From Rhizophagus clarus (lineage: Eukaryota > Glomeromycota > Glomeromycetes > Glomerales > Glomeraceae): DNA of 64,000 nt. Shown in pieces: positions 45,212 to 58,370 of this stretch (position 1 is its first letter; each line of letters starts with the position of its first letter). The notes under the pieces were generated by a model. The model searched no databases. It was not told the origin of the DNA and saw only the letters and a program-made list of their open reading frames with translations. The stretch covers positions 248,001 to 312,000 of the forward strand of contig BLAL01000009.1 in the NCBI GenBank assembly GCA_015698045.1. The letters are read 5' to 3'. A program made the position numbers and the translations under genes.

Positions 45212-45425
45212 CGTGTAAAAATAAATTTTTTTGCCGTTCGTAATTTTTTATAATTGCCATCGTGAATTATATAAGATAATGTAGTAGGAGGATTGAAATT
45301 ATTCACCGGGAATCACGAACCCTATTCATTGGGAATTATGGGTTTGGAATTGTTCATCAGGAATCATAACAAAAAAAAAAAAAAATAATTATATTATTAA
45401 TAATAAATAAATTCTTTATATACTA
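45061..45425. other. Spacer with poly-T run
   Basis: A poly-T run of about 25 near 45185-45210. Three GGGAATYAYG-like words (45309, 45339, 45359) lie in a short direct-repeat arrangement. No gene. Confidence 0.45.
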
Positions 45426-45438
45426 TATATAAATATTT

Positions 45439-46269
45439 TAAGCATGACATTTTTCATGACCAGCTTTTTCATACTCATTTCCACACTTCCATATTCTAAT
45501 TAAAAAAAAAAAAAAGGAAGAAAGAAGATTAGATATCTTATTTATCTTATCATATATATAAAAAAAAACACAAATTTGTTTTTTTTTACCCTTTTCTCCA
45601 AATTATATAACCCAATGAAACGAAAGTTAATTCAAATAAAGCGGATAATGAGAATAAAGTAAGAGATATGTTAAATAAACTGGCATGTTCGGAACAAAAT
45701 ATTTCTTTGCATAGATTTTTTATAAAATTGACTAAAGATGAATAAAGAAGAATAGGAATTATGTTATATATCGTGAAAATAATATAATGTGAAATTGATC
45801 GCGTATAAATCTAAAAAAAAAAAAAAAATATATAAAGTTAAAGTTAGAGAATTGATAATTATAACAACGAGACTTGATAATTCATAATACTCAAAACTTC
45901 GTGATACATTACGGTGATAATACTACATATTATTAAACCTGGTATCGTTAAAAATAATAACCAGTCAGAAACGCGCATGTAACCATTAATTTGATCACCT
46001 AATATTTCTGTAATTAATGAAATTGAAATTATTATATAAATTGTGGCTATAAATACAAATAATCTTTCTAAAGGATGTAAAGGTATAGTAATTGATAATT
46101 TTCGTAAATATTGAAATTTTTGCGATAATAGAAATTTTTGATATTTTTGATGTATTTTAGAAATATTGAACGCTAATCTAAATAATTTTTCAAAATAATG
46201 ACTCATTCTTAAAAATGTAAAAGAAAAAGATATGAAGAAAAAAATGAAAAATAGTGAAATGTTATTCAT
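45439..46269 (-). CDS. Small four-TM membrane protein, three exons
   Basis: Minus strand. Exon 1 starts at ATG 46269 and runs to about 45874. Exon 2 is about 45591-45813, after a 16-T tract and TAG, ending in GG|GTAAAA. Exon 3 is about 45439-45497, ending GHEKCHA and a stop. The frame joins cleanly from exon 2 to 3 through a split Gly codon. The exon 1 donor (CAA|GTCTCG) is weak but is the only nearby one that keeps phase. Product is about 230 residues with hydrophobic segments near the N-terminus (MNNISLFFIFFFISFSFTFL), LFVFIATIYIIISISLI, LLFLTIPGLIICSIITV and SLFNISLTLFSLSALFELTF, and Cys/His near the C-terminus. I do not recognise a family. Confidence 0.55.
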
Positions 46270-47067
46270 TGTTCCAAATTGAAAAAAAAAAAAAAAAAAA
46301 GGGTTGAGATAGAAAAAGAAAAAGGTTGGTGTAATTATTAAAAATAACGAGTATATATGGGTATATATGTTGAATGATGGTTACACTTGACTAACTTTTT
46401 TGACCGTAGAGAAAGATTTAATTGGATAACGACCATGATCCACAGTTTTTTTTATAGTTCAAATCATATGCGACATAAAAAGCAAATTTAGAAATACGAG
46501 AGTACAATTAGATAAGCGCCGATATATTGTGTAGCACACTGCATCAATCAAGTTTTTTGGAAGAAAAGTTTTTTTTTACTTTTTGGAGTGATAAGAAAAT
46601 AAATATATTAGGTTTGAGAGAATCTGGGAGAAAAATGAAACGAAATGTTTCCGACTTATTTCACCTTATTAATTATCACGTCATGTGATAACTTTCGGTT
46701 ATAATTATTTAAATTTCATAGTAAATATTATGAAAATAACCATTAATGGGATGATTGGCAACAATGAGCATCATTCATTCATTTCTATCTCTATTATCCT
46801 TTTATTACGGAGATTAATAAGTATATTGGGATATAATACGAAACAGACGAAATTGACATTTGCGTTCGACTGATTATTATCAGATCTTGACCTATTATAG
46901 AAATTATAGAATCAGGAGAGAATTTCTTCATTTTTTTTCGATTGTGCACGTATCACAATAGATGAATAGAATTTTCGAAATTTGTAATTAAATGATAGTC
47001 AATTAAATATAAACATTTATAGAATGGATAATTAATAATATATACTTTTTATTATTTTAAAAAAAGA
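46270..47067. other. Intergenic region
   Basis: It carries the 5' flank of the membrane-protein gene and the 3' end of the second F-box gene. The 62-codon frame at 46685-46873 has no supporting feature. Confidence 0.45.
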
Positions 47068-47420
47068 TTATTGATAAAATAATTTTGATAAATGATTCGA
47101 TGAAACTATATCAACACCTTGACCCTTTAAGGAATCAATTATTTCTAATTCATCATCATCCCAACAAAATCCATCCTCACTTTCATAAATTCCCAAAAAT
47201 TTCAAAGAATTGTGTAACCTTTGATAATTATCCACACATAATAAATAATCTTTTCTTAAAGATTCATTACAAGGAAAGATCCATTTTTTCAAATTAACTT
47301 TACAATTCTTGGTAAAATATTCAAATGATGATAAACATACTAATACATTTAAATATAAATATTCAACAGATATTAAATGATCTCCCAAGATTTCTATTAA
47401 TTGATTACTATTATTATTAC

Positions 47421-47452
<32 letters not shown>

Positions 47453-48723
47453 TCGTCAGAATCCATTTGAATATGTAAAATTTTTAATAAAGATAATTCA
47501 CAAATTAAAGGAATTATGGAATTTAAAGATTTTGAAGAAATTATTCTTATATGTAAAAAATCAATTCTTGGACAAGATTCTTTTACCGCCTTGATCGTCT
47601 CTGATGTAATAATATTCAAAGATAATTTAAGTAATGATTCACCGCCAAGAGTAATAATCAATCCTACTATGACGTTTAAATTGATACCAAGTTGATCATA
47701 AACATTATCCGAATCATATATAACATCAAGATCATCGTGCCATAATTTTAATTCTTTCAATTGAAATTTCTTTTTAGAGAAAATATTACAATGTTCATAT
47801 GTGAAACCTTCACAATTATCAAATTCAAGTTTTTCTAAACATTCTAATTTTGTTATTGATGTTAAATCTATATTTTTAAAATCCATGTAAATGAAAATTA
47901 ATTCTTTTAAACTAAATGATCGATATTCCAAAGCGTATATGATTTCTTTTTTATGTTGTTCCAAAAAATTGGTATAAATTGATATTCTTTTTAATGGTTG
48001 TGATTTTATAATATTTAAAAATTCTTTAACAATATTATAATTTAATTTATAAATTAATAAATCACAATTAATTATATTATTACATGATTTATGTATAGAT
48101 TTTAAAAATTCCATGGTATTCTCATATCTTTTATCATCACTTGATTCCAAATCTATATCAACCTTTAATGATCTTAAATTCATTATACCAGGTATTTGAT
48201 TTTGAAATATTGAAAATTTTGGTAAATCAATATAAAAATCACTTTGAAATACTCTCAAATTTATTTCTTTTAAATTTGATCCTTGTCTAATTATCATATG
48301 ATAAATCACTTTAATCAACTTTTTAACTCTACAATCTTGATATTTTGTTATATTATATCTTTCTGTAAATACTTTTCCATTTGATGAATTAAGCCATGTT
48401 ATAATATTTTGTTTAACAAATTCTTGATCAATGATTCTTATAAATTTTCCATATTCAAATAAAGGTTTTTGATATTTTATAATATTAATTTGATATGGTA
48501 TTAATGTTGTTATTTCTTCTTTATCAAGACAATTAAGTAATGTATTAATTATTAATGAATATTTCTCTCTTACAAAACTAGGTCTAAAAGGTTTTTCCCA
48601 AAGTATTGGAATCGCAAATCTACAATAATTTCTATTAACGAACAAACATTTGTATAAACTTTTATTATCAAGATATAAAAATAATTCGTTCAAACATTCA
48701 TCAGGTAATGAAATCGAACGCAT
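47068..48723 (-). CDS. F-box protein with leucine-rich region and poly-Asn tract
   Basis: A single exon encodes 551 residues. The N-terminus (LPDECLNELFLYLDNKSLYK, then CLFVNRNYCRFAIPILWEKPF) is an F-box closely matching the pattern of the F-box gene at 42786. It is followed by a long region with irregular leucine-rich segments (LKELIFIYMDF, LEKLEFDNC, LKELKLWHDDL, LLKLSLNI). A poly-Asn run with Ser at about residues 424-441 comes from an ATT/ATG trinucleotide repeat in the DNA (47399-47450) and probably varies in length between strains. The likely role is Skp1-binding substrate receptor of an SCF ligase. Upstream is a long poly-T/C tract directly before the ATG. Confidence 0.87.
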
Positions 48724-51700
48724 TTTTTTTTTTCTTTTTCTTTTTTTTTTTTTTTGTTTTTGTTTTTCAGGAAAAAAAGAAAAAAAAAGAAAATTTTAAA
48801 TAAATAAATAAATAAAAAAAAAGGGGGAGGGAATGCTTTTTTTTAAACAAATTGAAAGCGGCTCAGTCAATGATTACGCACAGAAATCATGTGACACGTG
48901 AATAACATAATGATCCTACAAAAATGGCTTAGATTAACCGAAAATTAGGCCAATTAAATTAATGCTTGAATTTTCAGCCTTAAAAAAGTTAGAATGAATT
49001 AACCCCATCATGTCCTTAAAGTCCTTTTATAGTAAATAATTAAAACATATGATGAAATATTTCTATTCTGGCGTAAGTTTCAGACGCTGTAGAATGCATT
49101 ATATACTACTGTAATTATAAATAGTGTTATATATAAAGAAGTTCGGTAACGCCCAATAGTGATACCCATGTATATATTTATATACTTTGAACAAATTTAA
49201 GTTTTTTGCTGTACCATGAAATTTAGTTTTGTGTTTATTTATTTATATGATTTGATTTTATTAAAATTTTATTATTTATGTTATTAATTAATTTATTCTC
49301 GTTAAGTTTGAGCATATCGGATATGGTGAAGAAGTCGTGTAGTAATTTATTCTTATATGTAATTTGATGTCATGATGGCGGGTGTTTTTATTTTTAGTCA
49401 TTATTGCGTTAATACTTAATAGGTAATGACTCTTTCAAAAATTTCGCGATCACATGATTTTTTGGGTAGACATAACGTAAGAATGTGTATATGTATTAAA
49501 AATCAAAAATAAAGAGAGAAATTCACGGAAAGATTCATTTACAGTACCTCTTTGCGCTGATGAGTAATAAAAATATCTGAAATCTTTAATATTTTGTACT
49601 TGATGACTCATTTCGCCTGGCTTCATGATGATGTGTAAACTCTAGAATCATTAGATATACTACTGCTTGTCAGTAATATCATTTGCATCTTGACACTTGA
49701 GTCTTGACACAATCTCAATCTGATGAGAATTGTGTTAACAAGTTTTGATCTATGCAAAATCATAAGTAGTCAATATTAAATTATAGTACATCCTAACCTG
49801 CTTTGGTGATCAATTTCCAGCTTACCCAACAAGTGCAATAAGTGCAACAAGTATGGAACAGTATTACATCAATGTTGGACACCTAGTATAAAACGGACAT
49901 ATCTAATTAGTCCAAACGTAAGGAACAATTAATATAACGCCATAATTGAACAAAATGACTCAACATCCAAATATTGTTAGGAGTCTTAAATTTTCTACAA
50001 CTCTCTTGCATCCTCCATAATTGCACCACTATATACGCCCCCCCCACAAACTCACCTTTTAATCTTATATGTTTCTAATCATTTTGCTCACTATAAATAA
50101 ATGTACACCCTTTTTAAATGCTCTACTTTCCCAAGGGTGCATTTATAAAGAGCTGACTCGATTTAAACGGATATTTGTGCGGTACACGGCATAATCAAAG
50201 TTTTTTAACCATGTATACACCCAGTCCTTTTAAAGATCGGTACAGCCAATTTTTAAGCAGTTATAAGGACAACTTGCTTGTCATACATTCATGAATATTT
50301 TTGACGTAGATTCTATTATCTAAATTCTTAGAATCAAACAATAAATTCTTTGCATTGAAATTATTGACATTAAAAAATTACATTAAAAAATTAATCAGTT
50401 ATTTCTTTAAATTCATATATAATATAATAAGACAGTTAATAATAATATATAACCAGCTTACTTGAAAGACTTCACTAGCAGAAAATACACGTTTTCATAC
50501 TGCCATACAATAATGCATTTCTGGAAATGACCTACCTCTCTTTTGCGTAAATTAGAACTCCAAAACGTTTACGAGAAAAAGAGTTTTCAAAGCTACACAA
50601 GTATATTTACATTACAAGAATACAAAGAAATAAATGTATTTATACTTTATCAGTTATACCTTTACTAGAACTTTTACCAAGATATTTCAAAATTTGAAAG
50701 ATACTCGAGAAGTTAAACATACAAAGTTGGACGAAAATCTGATCGATCAGATGATCAGTTAAATTTAATTCACGACGGAAACTTGTTTAATTATCCGAAA
50801 CATGCATGAAAAGAGTAGATCATAACGGGTTAAATCTCGATATGGAAGATACTAATTTGGATTTCTTGCATGAAACCGATAATCGGCCCGATCATCAAAT
50901 TCTCGATACGCGGACTACCTTTATGATGATGTGCTGAAGTTCATTTACATATTTAATTAGAAAATATTCGATAAAATGTGACGAAAATCAGGTAAATATC
51001 TCTCGTTAAAAGCTAACAAAATTGAAGCACGTGGCAGCGACGATTTTCTCGGCGAATATCGAAATGTCGATATGTAGTGATTTTGAGCATTTAATAAAAC
51101 CGGAAATTATATATGAAGTGATTATCACGCACAGTAATTTTGTTTATTAACGGATTTAGTGATTTTGAAAACTAATTATGTAAAGATTTCACTTTTCTTG
51201 CATGATCTTGCTGTGATACGTATTATGTAACGGTCCAAAATCGAATCAGGATTCAAGAGAGTATGGATCAACAAGTTAATAAGTATTCATTGAGTCCACG
51301 AGAAATTTCGAGAGTAATGGATATTTGTCAAAATGTGTTTGGAAATACTAACTTTAAAAATAAAAAGTATGATACGCAAATTTTAAAATGATTTTTTACC
51401 GATCCAAAAAAAAAACTCGGTAAAATTGAAAAGAATAAAGTAAATTCTATCACTGTTTTTAGACCAGCATTCTTAGCATGCATGTAACTAAATATAATGA
51501 CTGCGGATTGTAGTTATCTTTTTTATACAATGATGCCAGGTATCACACAAAATACTCGCGGGTATTATTTAATTTTTTAAATCGGATAAATTGGAAAGAT
51601 CCAGAGTAGGCAGCGCAGCTAATAAATAGCCAGCCACATAGAAGCTAGATAGTAATAATTTCGTAAAAGCTCGAGCACGTGACTATAGTAAAATATTTGT

Positions 51701-53963
51701 CACCTCTCCGTTTCCCATTTTTACTATTATTTGATGTGTAACTATCTATTCGTCACATGATATTTGTCACATGTACGTAAAGGAATATCATTGGCTTAAT
51801 TTCACGTGACAATGTTTCCAGCGATATTCACGTGATTCATTATGAACCTTCGCAAAAGTAGGCTAGAACAACGACCACGTTTCACTGTATATAATCCCTA
51901 GACATATTTGTTTTTTTTTAGTTAGCTCTTTCGTATGTTTCACACAGGGATTACAGTTCCTTACCGATTGAAATAGTATATTTTTCAATTTTTTCATGTA
52001 CTTATTGATAATCGACTGTTGTTTTAACTTCTTTCGTAAATAAAAATAAGTCATACGAAGATTTTGAATACAGAATCTTTTTGAAAAGCGTCTAAGAATC
52101 CTAACATATAAATCAATAAAGAAAAAGAGCGAGAAAGATAGCTCAAAAGAAAAAAAAAAGTTTAACAAAAAGAGAGAGCTCTATCATCAAAAAGTAAAAC
52201 CACCATTTCACTTGCGAATTCGTGATCCTTCTAAGTATTCCATGACTTTTGACCTTAAAGTACGCGCCATAACTTATTCTACCGAGATAACTTTATTAAT
52301 TACATTTATTAACGTAAATCATCTCTCTGATATTTCAATTATTTAGTGAAACTTCAAGCTAATATAAATGTATTACAAAAAAAGCATAATATTCACGCAA
52401 AACAATAAATTACAAATTGGAACTCATACACCCATCTATTTTATTGGAGGAGATTTATTCGCACATGCGGACATGCCTTTACCTCCAATCCTATAATTAT
52501 ACTAAATCGGAATTATCGTTAATATTTATCTCAACTAACCATGGATGAATTGACTGATGCAGAAGAATGACTGTTCTTAGAATTTTTCACGGACTTTTTC
52601 ATTGACATTAATTCCGTAAATTCGATTCTTCCGTAGTAATTGTATGATTATATGAATCAGATATTACCTTTCAGGAGATAGCTTAGTTCGATACGCCAAC
52701 GCTCTAACCGAAAGTGAATGATCGCAGGTCAATTTACATTTCACAATCTTGACATCAAGGAAAAAAAAATGTTATTTATTGTCTAAAATATTGTATTGCT
52801 TCGTTACAATAGAAATTATTTTAAAAAGGTTACTAAGAACATTATCTTCGTTATCTAGGTTCACACATGATTTCACTAAATGAACTTTTACAACAACCAA
52901 AATCTATCTTATCAATTAAAAATGTATTATTGACATTTTCAATTATTCAATGACCAATATCTCTTTTATTCAGTAGTTACAATGTTTATTTTGTTTAGTA
53001 GAACAGCGTATCAGACTAATCATGAGATAAGGGTAATATTTACATATTATTTGTATTATTATTTAGTGCCGTGCAGTTATATTCAGGTACAGTATTCAGG
53101 TATATTACTCTAATTAGAGACGTATCGACCAAACGTTTTTCTGTACTTTTTTTTTCGTGGGTTTAACAAAATCATGTGAAATGGAATTGATTGGTTTGTC
53201 GTGGATTTACAAATAAAAAGAACACATTTGAAATTTTGAAAAAAGAATGATGCCAAAATAAGTTTAAACTATTATAAAAGAGTAAAATTTTAATGAAACA
53301 AATATTTAGAAACTGATTGGCGTACTTGTAGATCCTATTCATGAATAGTTGAATACGACCCGAATGTATCTGTTATAATAAGTGTGGTAGGTTTAGCTAA
53401 ATTCTATCAAATTTCTGATAATAGAAATCACTTATTTAAACTCCCGGAAAATCATTAATTTTTTTAACCTTTCATTTAATGCTTTTTTTTCCATATTAAA
53501 AGGGTTTATTTACTAATCTTCTTTTGTATTTTAACCACTCCCAGATTCGGTTAGACAAGCGTTATAATTAAGTTGAATCTCATAAGAATATTCTATCACA
53601 CATGAAAAAAAGATTAATATGTTTTATATTATCTTATCATACGACTCACCAAATTTGGTTGATCATTTATACAGCCCACATACATGCACAGTTATAAACA
53701 AAGCCGCACAATATATGTATTTTAGAAATGCTAGAAACTTTTTAAGCGGAAATTCTTCTTAAAAATCGCGAAATCTCTGCTTTTTTTAAATATCATTCAA
53801 AGTAACACGAATTAAAATCGGATTTTCGGCTGAAATTATGTAACGATTCGATTGGCTTGTATGACACATTGCATTTTTAGTTTAAAAACAGAGTTATAAA
53901 TCAATTAATTTTCCTTTTTTTTTTTTTTTTTTTTTCTTTTCGTGAGTAAAAAAAAACTCAAAT
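48724..53963. other. 5.2-kb intergenic region without a clear gene
   Basis: Composition is less AT-extreme than the left 37 kb and largely free of tandem repeats, so it is not simple transposon debris. 48724-48830 is homopolymer-rich 5' flank. A C8 run lies near 50040. I see no open frame with protein-like features; the frame at 51863-52168 (minus) is short and unsupported. Parts may be regulatory, non-coding RNA or very old gene relics. Confidence 0.45.
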
Positions 53964-55630
53964 ATGTCACCATCATATATTAAACTTGAAACTGAAATAT
54001 CTGAATCTATTGGAAAATTACTAGAAGATAAAACTGATTGTAATGTTATTATTCGTGTTGGAGAAGGTCATAACTTTAAAGAATTTCACGCGCATTCTAT
54101 TATTTTGCGTTGTAGATCCGAATATTATGAATACAAATTTTCTCATGGATTTATTGATAAAGAAAATGGAAAATACATAATTAAGGAACCAAAGATTATT
54201 CCTCAAGCTTTTGAAATTATTATAAAGTAAGTTATTATTAATAAACAATTACAAATTTTAATACACGTTTATTATAAAATTAATTACTTTATTTTTTTTT
54301 TTTTTTTAGATATCTTTATACTGGTCACATTGATTTTAACAAAAACCCTAGTCCTTCCGTACTTTTAAATATTATATTCGCTTCTAATAAATTCATGTTG
54401 AAAAGTTTAATTAGAATTACTGAAGATTTTATAATTAAAAATCATCAAAGATTCATACAAAGTGATTCGGTTGAAATTCTTCAAGTCATTCATAGTTGTG
54501 AATTTACCGTTAATTTACAAAATATTTGCTTGAAAACAATTTGTTCCAATCCTGAACTTTTATTAGAATCTGAAAATTTTATTAATTTTCCTGATCATTT
54601 ATTGGAAATTATTTTAGAACAAGATGATTTAAATTTAAAAGAAACTGAAATTTGGGATATCTTAATTAGATGGGCAAAAGCACAAGATAAAAGACAACAA
54701 ATATTTAATAACCAAAATAATTCTGTTAAAGCCATTCTTCGTAAATTTATTCATTTAATTGAATTTTTTGAAATATCATCTGATGATTATTTTCATAAAC
54801 TTTCACCTTATGAAAATATTTTACCTCACAAATTAAGGGAAGATATTTTAAGATTTTATTTAAATACTAAATATGAACCAACTCCTACTATGCAAATGCC
54901 AAGATGTTTAAAACCTCGACCTGATTCTACAATAATTAATCGAAAACATGCGACACTTTTTTCGAATTGGATTGATAAAAATAATAGAAATCTTATATAT
55001 AAATTTGAACTTATTTATAGAGCTAGTAGAGATGGTAACACTCCTAAAGATTTTCATGAAAAATGTGATAATAAAGGGGCCACTCTTATCGTATTAAAAA
55101 TTAGTGATTCAGAACAATTAATTGGAGGATATAATCCAATTGGTTGGGATTCAAGTGGTATCGTTAAACCAGCAATGAAAAGTTTTATATTTGAATTTAC
55201 AGATAGGAGACAACTTCAAACTGCAAAATTAAGTTATAGTAATGGTAATCCACAATCAATAATTTGTAATCCTGACATATTTGGTTTTAATGATTTATAC
55301 AATTATAGATGTACTTGGTTTGGTTGTAATCCATCATCTTATCCTAAACTTGATGGTATACCAAAAGGAATGATTCATGTAGATGATTATGAAGTTTTTC
55401 AAGTTTTAAAGGACAATTATTCAAGAAGATTTAGTCAGAATTCCATGAAATATCCATCAAATCGAACAAGTCGAAATAGTCAAGGCATGAGAACAAACGA
55501 TTCAAAAACAAGATTATCGAATGGATTTGGCCAAATTGAAAAAGAAAATCTTGGTAATGAAGTGATTGATGAGAAAAATCTCAACAAAGTATCTACATTC
55601 GTTAAAACTTTATTTGGAAAAGATAAATAA
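53964..55630 (+). CDS. BTB-BACK-TLDc domain protein
   Basis: Two exons, 53964-54226 and 54310-55630, are joined across an 83-bp GT-AG intron (AAA|GTAAGT ... TTTTTTAG) that splits a Lys codon; 527 residues. BTB domain at about 15-110: DKTDCNVIIRVGEGHNFKEF, then HAHSIILRCRSEYY and YLYTGHIDF across the intron. BACK-like helices at about 136-266. TLDc domain at about 300-456: FELIYRASRDG, LIGGYNPIGW, SIICNPDIFGFNDL, DDYEVFQVL. The tail is Ser/Arg/Asn-rich. BTB-BACK proteins act as Cullin-3 substrate adaptors, and TLDc is linked to oxidative-stress protection and V-ATPase binding. This combination is a large expanded family in Rhizophagus-type genomes. AATAAA at 55788 could serve polyadenylation. 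Confidence 0.9.
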
Positions 55631-56868
55631 AAAGAATGTCCTACGCTTCATTTCAGTTAATATGATAATAAGTTTATTAATTATTATGATATATATTTTA
55701 AAGTAATTTATTTAAACATTTATGTATATATAATTTATCATTTTTATTATTTATGTACTATATATATCAAATATTGTATAATGTAAAAATAAAAAACACT
55801 ATGGCTGACTTTGTGAGTGTGATGGTCTCGGATTACGTGAAAATATTTAATCAATTCGTTAATTAAATGAAGTAAAATCGTTTGAAAGCGAATCAATTCG
55901 TTAATTAATTAAATGCAGTAAATCATGTGAAAGCAAATCAATTCGTTAATTAATTAAACGTAGTAAACCATATGGAAGCAATTTTTATTTGGTCTCTAAA
56001 TAAATGCAGTAAATGCAACGTACGACATTCGGGACCATAACTGAATTTTTGGCAAAATTCTTGAAACCCAGCGAAAATAATTACACTACTATTGCAAAAT
56101 TCCTGAAAACTGCGTAATTACTTTACAATTTACAATCTTATATAGCATTAATTATTCAACAGATTCAACAGTTCTATCTCATTCAATACATTTATTTTTA
56201 ACATATTTTAATCTTCATAAAATTAAATAAAGATTACATTTTTTTGCAATAATACTCTCTTATTCGTTTTTTTTTTTGTAACCATATGTGAAATGAATTT
56301 TGATCAAATGAAATCAGCTCAGCGGAACCAAAATAATTTGCTAATTGATCATAGTAAAAAATTTGAATTTTAATGTGACCTAATGTTTGAAGTCCTTAGA
56401 TACTTTACGCTAAAACCAAGTTAAATTAATTAAATCCTTTAGCAGATATAGTGTTATTTGGAATATAATTTTATCATGTTAAAATTTTTTAAAAAAAGTT
56501 TATGATTTTTTTTTCGCATATTATTACGTGATTAGATTGGATAAAATTTTTTGATTTTTGACCACATAACTAATATTTTTTTTTTTTTAAAAAAAAAAAA
56601 AAAATGATCGATAAAGATTTACCCGATCTCAAATGATTGGACCAATAAAATTTTTATATCCATTGTTAAAAAGTCAAACGTATAGTTAGTACGATACTAT
56701 TTCTAAATTTTCATCAGTTTCTTAATCTTTTACTCTACCTTCGTTTTGTTACGTGGTTTTCAAATTTACACTACTTGAAAAGTAAGGGAAAAATTTTTTA
56801 AATGGAATGAAAAATACCTCTCAGAAAAAAAAAAAAAAAATCCATAACAAATTATAAAAAATTTTTCA
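55631..56868. other. Intergenic region with a short tandem repeat
   Basis: 55848-55985 has three copies of a 42-46-bp unit containing AATCAATTCGTTAATTAATT and a GTGAAAGCA-like word. Convergent ends of the BTB gene (+) and lectin-fold gene (-) flank it. Nothing else recognised. Confidence 0.5.
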
Positions 56869-57536
56869 TTATTCATGAATTACAAAATCAAATCTATAAA
56901 ATTCTAAAGTGAATTGTTGATGTTTAAGATTTTCTGGTGGATCATTAGGTGTTGGTATATTTCTTGTATGTATAATAATTTCAGTATTATCTTTTGTACC
57001 TCGATCCTATAGAAATTAAATTAAAAAAAAATCTTATTTCAAATAATTTTAAAATTTATATATTATACATACCTTAACATCCAAAACAAGTCCCGAATTT
57101 ATTAAACGAATAGTGTTGTCATCATGATTAAAAGTCCAATGAAGTGCAACATCCTTTTCGCCTTGAATTACTGGTTGACGACTTATATCAGCTAAATAAA
57201 ATAATAAGTTTTAATTTCAAATATTTGTACATACCACACTAATTATTAACCAATATAAATTACTTACGTCCTCTAATAGATAGAAACAAACCAGACTTTT
57301 TATTTTTAATCCGTCTTTGATTATCAAAAATCCAAAGTTGGCTATCAAACTAAATGAAATAAATATTAAAATCAATAATAATATTTAAATATTATTTAAT
57401 TAAACATAATATATACATCTGAATCTCTTCTATTATTCATAACTATTGGTGCACCAACATAATTAGACCCATTCTGAACTTCAAGAACTTTTCCAGTAAC
57501 ATTTTGTGGGATAATACGAAATAATGCGGTACTCAT
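56869..57536 (-). CDS. Ricin-B-type (beta-trefoil) lectin-domain protein, four exons
   Basis: Minus-strand exons 57417-57536, 57268-57349, 57073-57191 and 56869-57006 have GT-AG introns of 67, 76 and 66 bp and join in frame to 152 residues. The fold signature is repeated: VLEVQNGSNYVGAP with SQLWIF in the first lobe, VALHWTFNHDD with LVLDVK in the second, and HQQFTLEFY in the third. The Q-x-W lobe motif is clear once and weak later, as in many fungal single-domain members. There is no signal peptide, so it is probably cytosolic. The domain binds sugars or proteins; no enzymatic or toxin chain is present here. The first ATG after upstream stops is used. Confidence 0.82.
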
Positions 57537-58370
57537 GATTAGTTAATCAAAAAAAAGGTTAAAAAGATGTTATTTAAATATTTTATCTTACGCCCATACA
57601 TAGGTTTGAAATTGCATACGTAAGTTTATAGGCTGATTTTTCAACTGAAAATATGCACGTACGAGAATATTTATTTATGATGGGAAAATTAATTATGTAT
57701 CATGAGATAATTTTATTAGTTTTTGGAACATTTTTTTGATGATTGTATGAGTCGTTTGCGCCGAAATAAAATAAGAAATTACATGATGACTAATTGCATA
57801 AATACTTGAAATTAATTTATTATATTTATTTTTTTTTAAAAAAAAAAATGAAAACAAGATCTTCTTTCCACCTGGATAATTCATCAAAATCTGTAAATGG
57901 GGTTGTAACTTAGGTTGCAACCGTAGTGAACCGCTTACAATACGGGTTGTTGCAAGTGATGTAATATTACGACACAGGTTGAAATCGTTACAACACTTAC
58001 TAGAAGTACAATTTACAATATATACTGAATTTAAATACTGTATTGCTGACAATTATAAACATGCTCTTATTAAGCAGCTTAATCGTGAGTTAAGGGTGCA
58101 CAACTTTTCCATGATTGATTCTTATCTTGATGTCTAATATAAACAACCGTTTGCGCTTAGAAAATATTTTTTTCTAACATTTTTTCTCATTTTCAGGAGA
58201 CAACTGATATGCCATAACCACTTGTAAGCCGAATGAATAAATATTCGATAAATGTATTAAAATGTTAAAATTTGATATAGATATATTTTTAATAAAGTTA
58301 GATAATTTAAACTTTATATATATAATAAATAATTATAATTTATATCAAATATAATTTTCGTATAGTAAAA
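57537..58370. other. Intergenic region
   Basis: The minus-strand frame at 57693-58052 runs across a poly-A stretch and is not supported. GTTGCAACCGTAGTG- and GGGTTGTTGCAAG-type words near 57900-57960 look like a dispersed repeat. Confidence 0.4.

Noticed and set aside
49553..49620. Possible box C/D snoRNA (TGATGAG, CTGA, TGATGA)
   Set aside because: No final box D follows within range and no terminal stem forms.
51863..52168. Minus-strand 101-codon frame
   Set aside because: Low-complexity Phe/Lys composition, no domain, no splice or homology support.
52668..52740. tRNA-like stretch with TAGCTTAGTTCGATACG and GCAGGTCAATTT words
   Set aside because: The D and anticodon stems do not pair and the acceptor ends are not complementary. 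At best an old tRNA-derived fossil.
57693..58052. Minus-strand 119-codon frame
   Set aside because: Runs through a poly-A/T tract and a dispersed repeat, with no domain signature and no start context.
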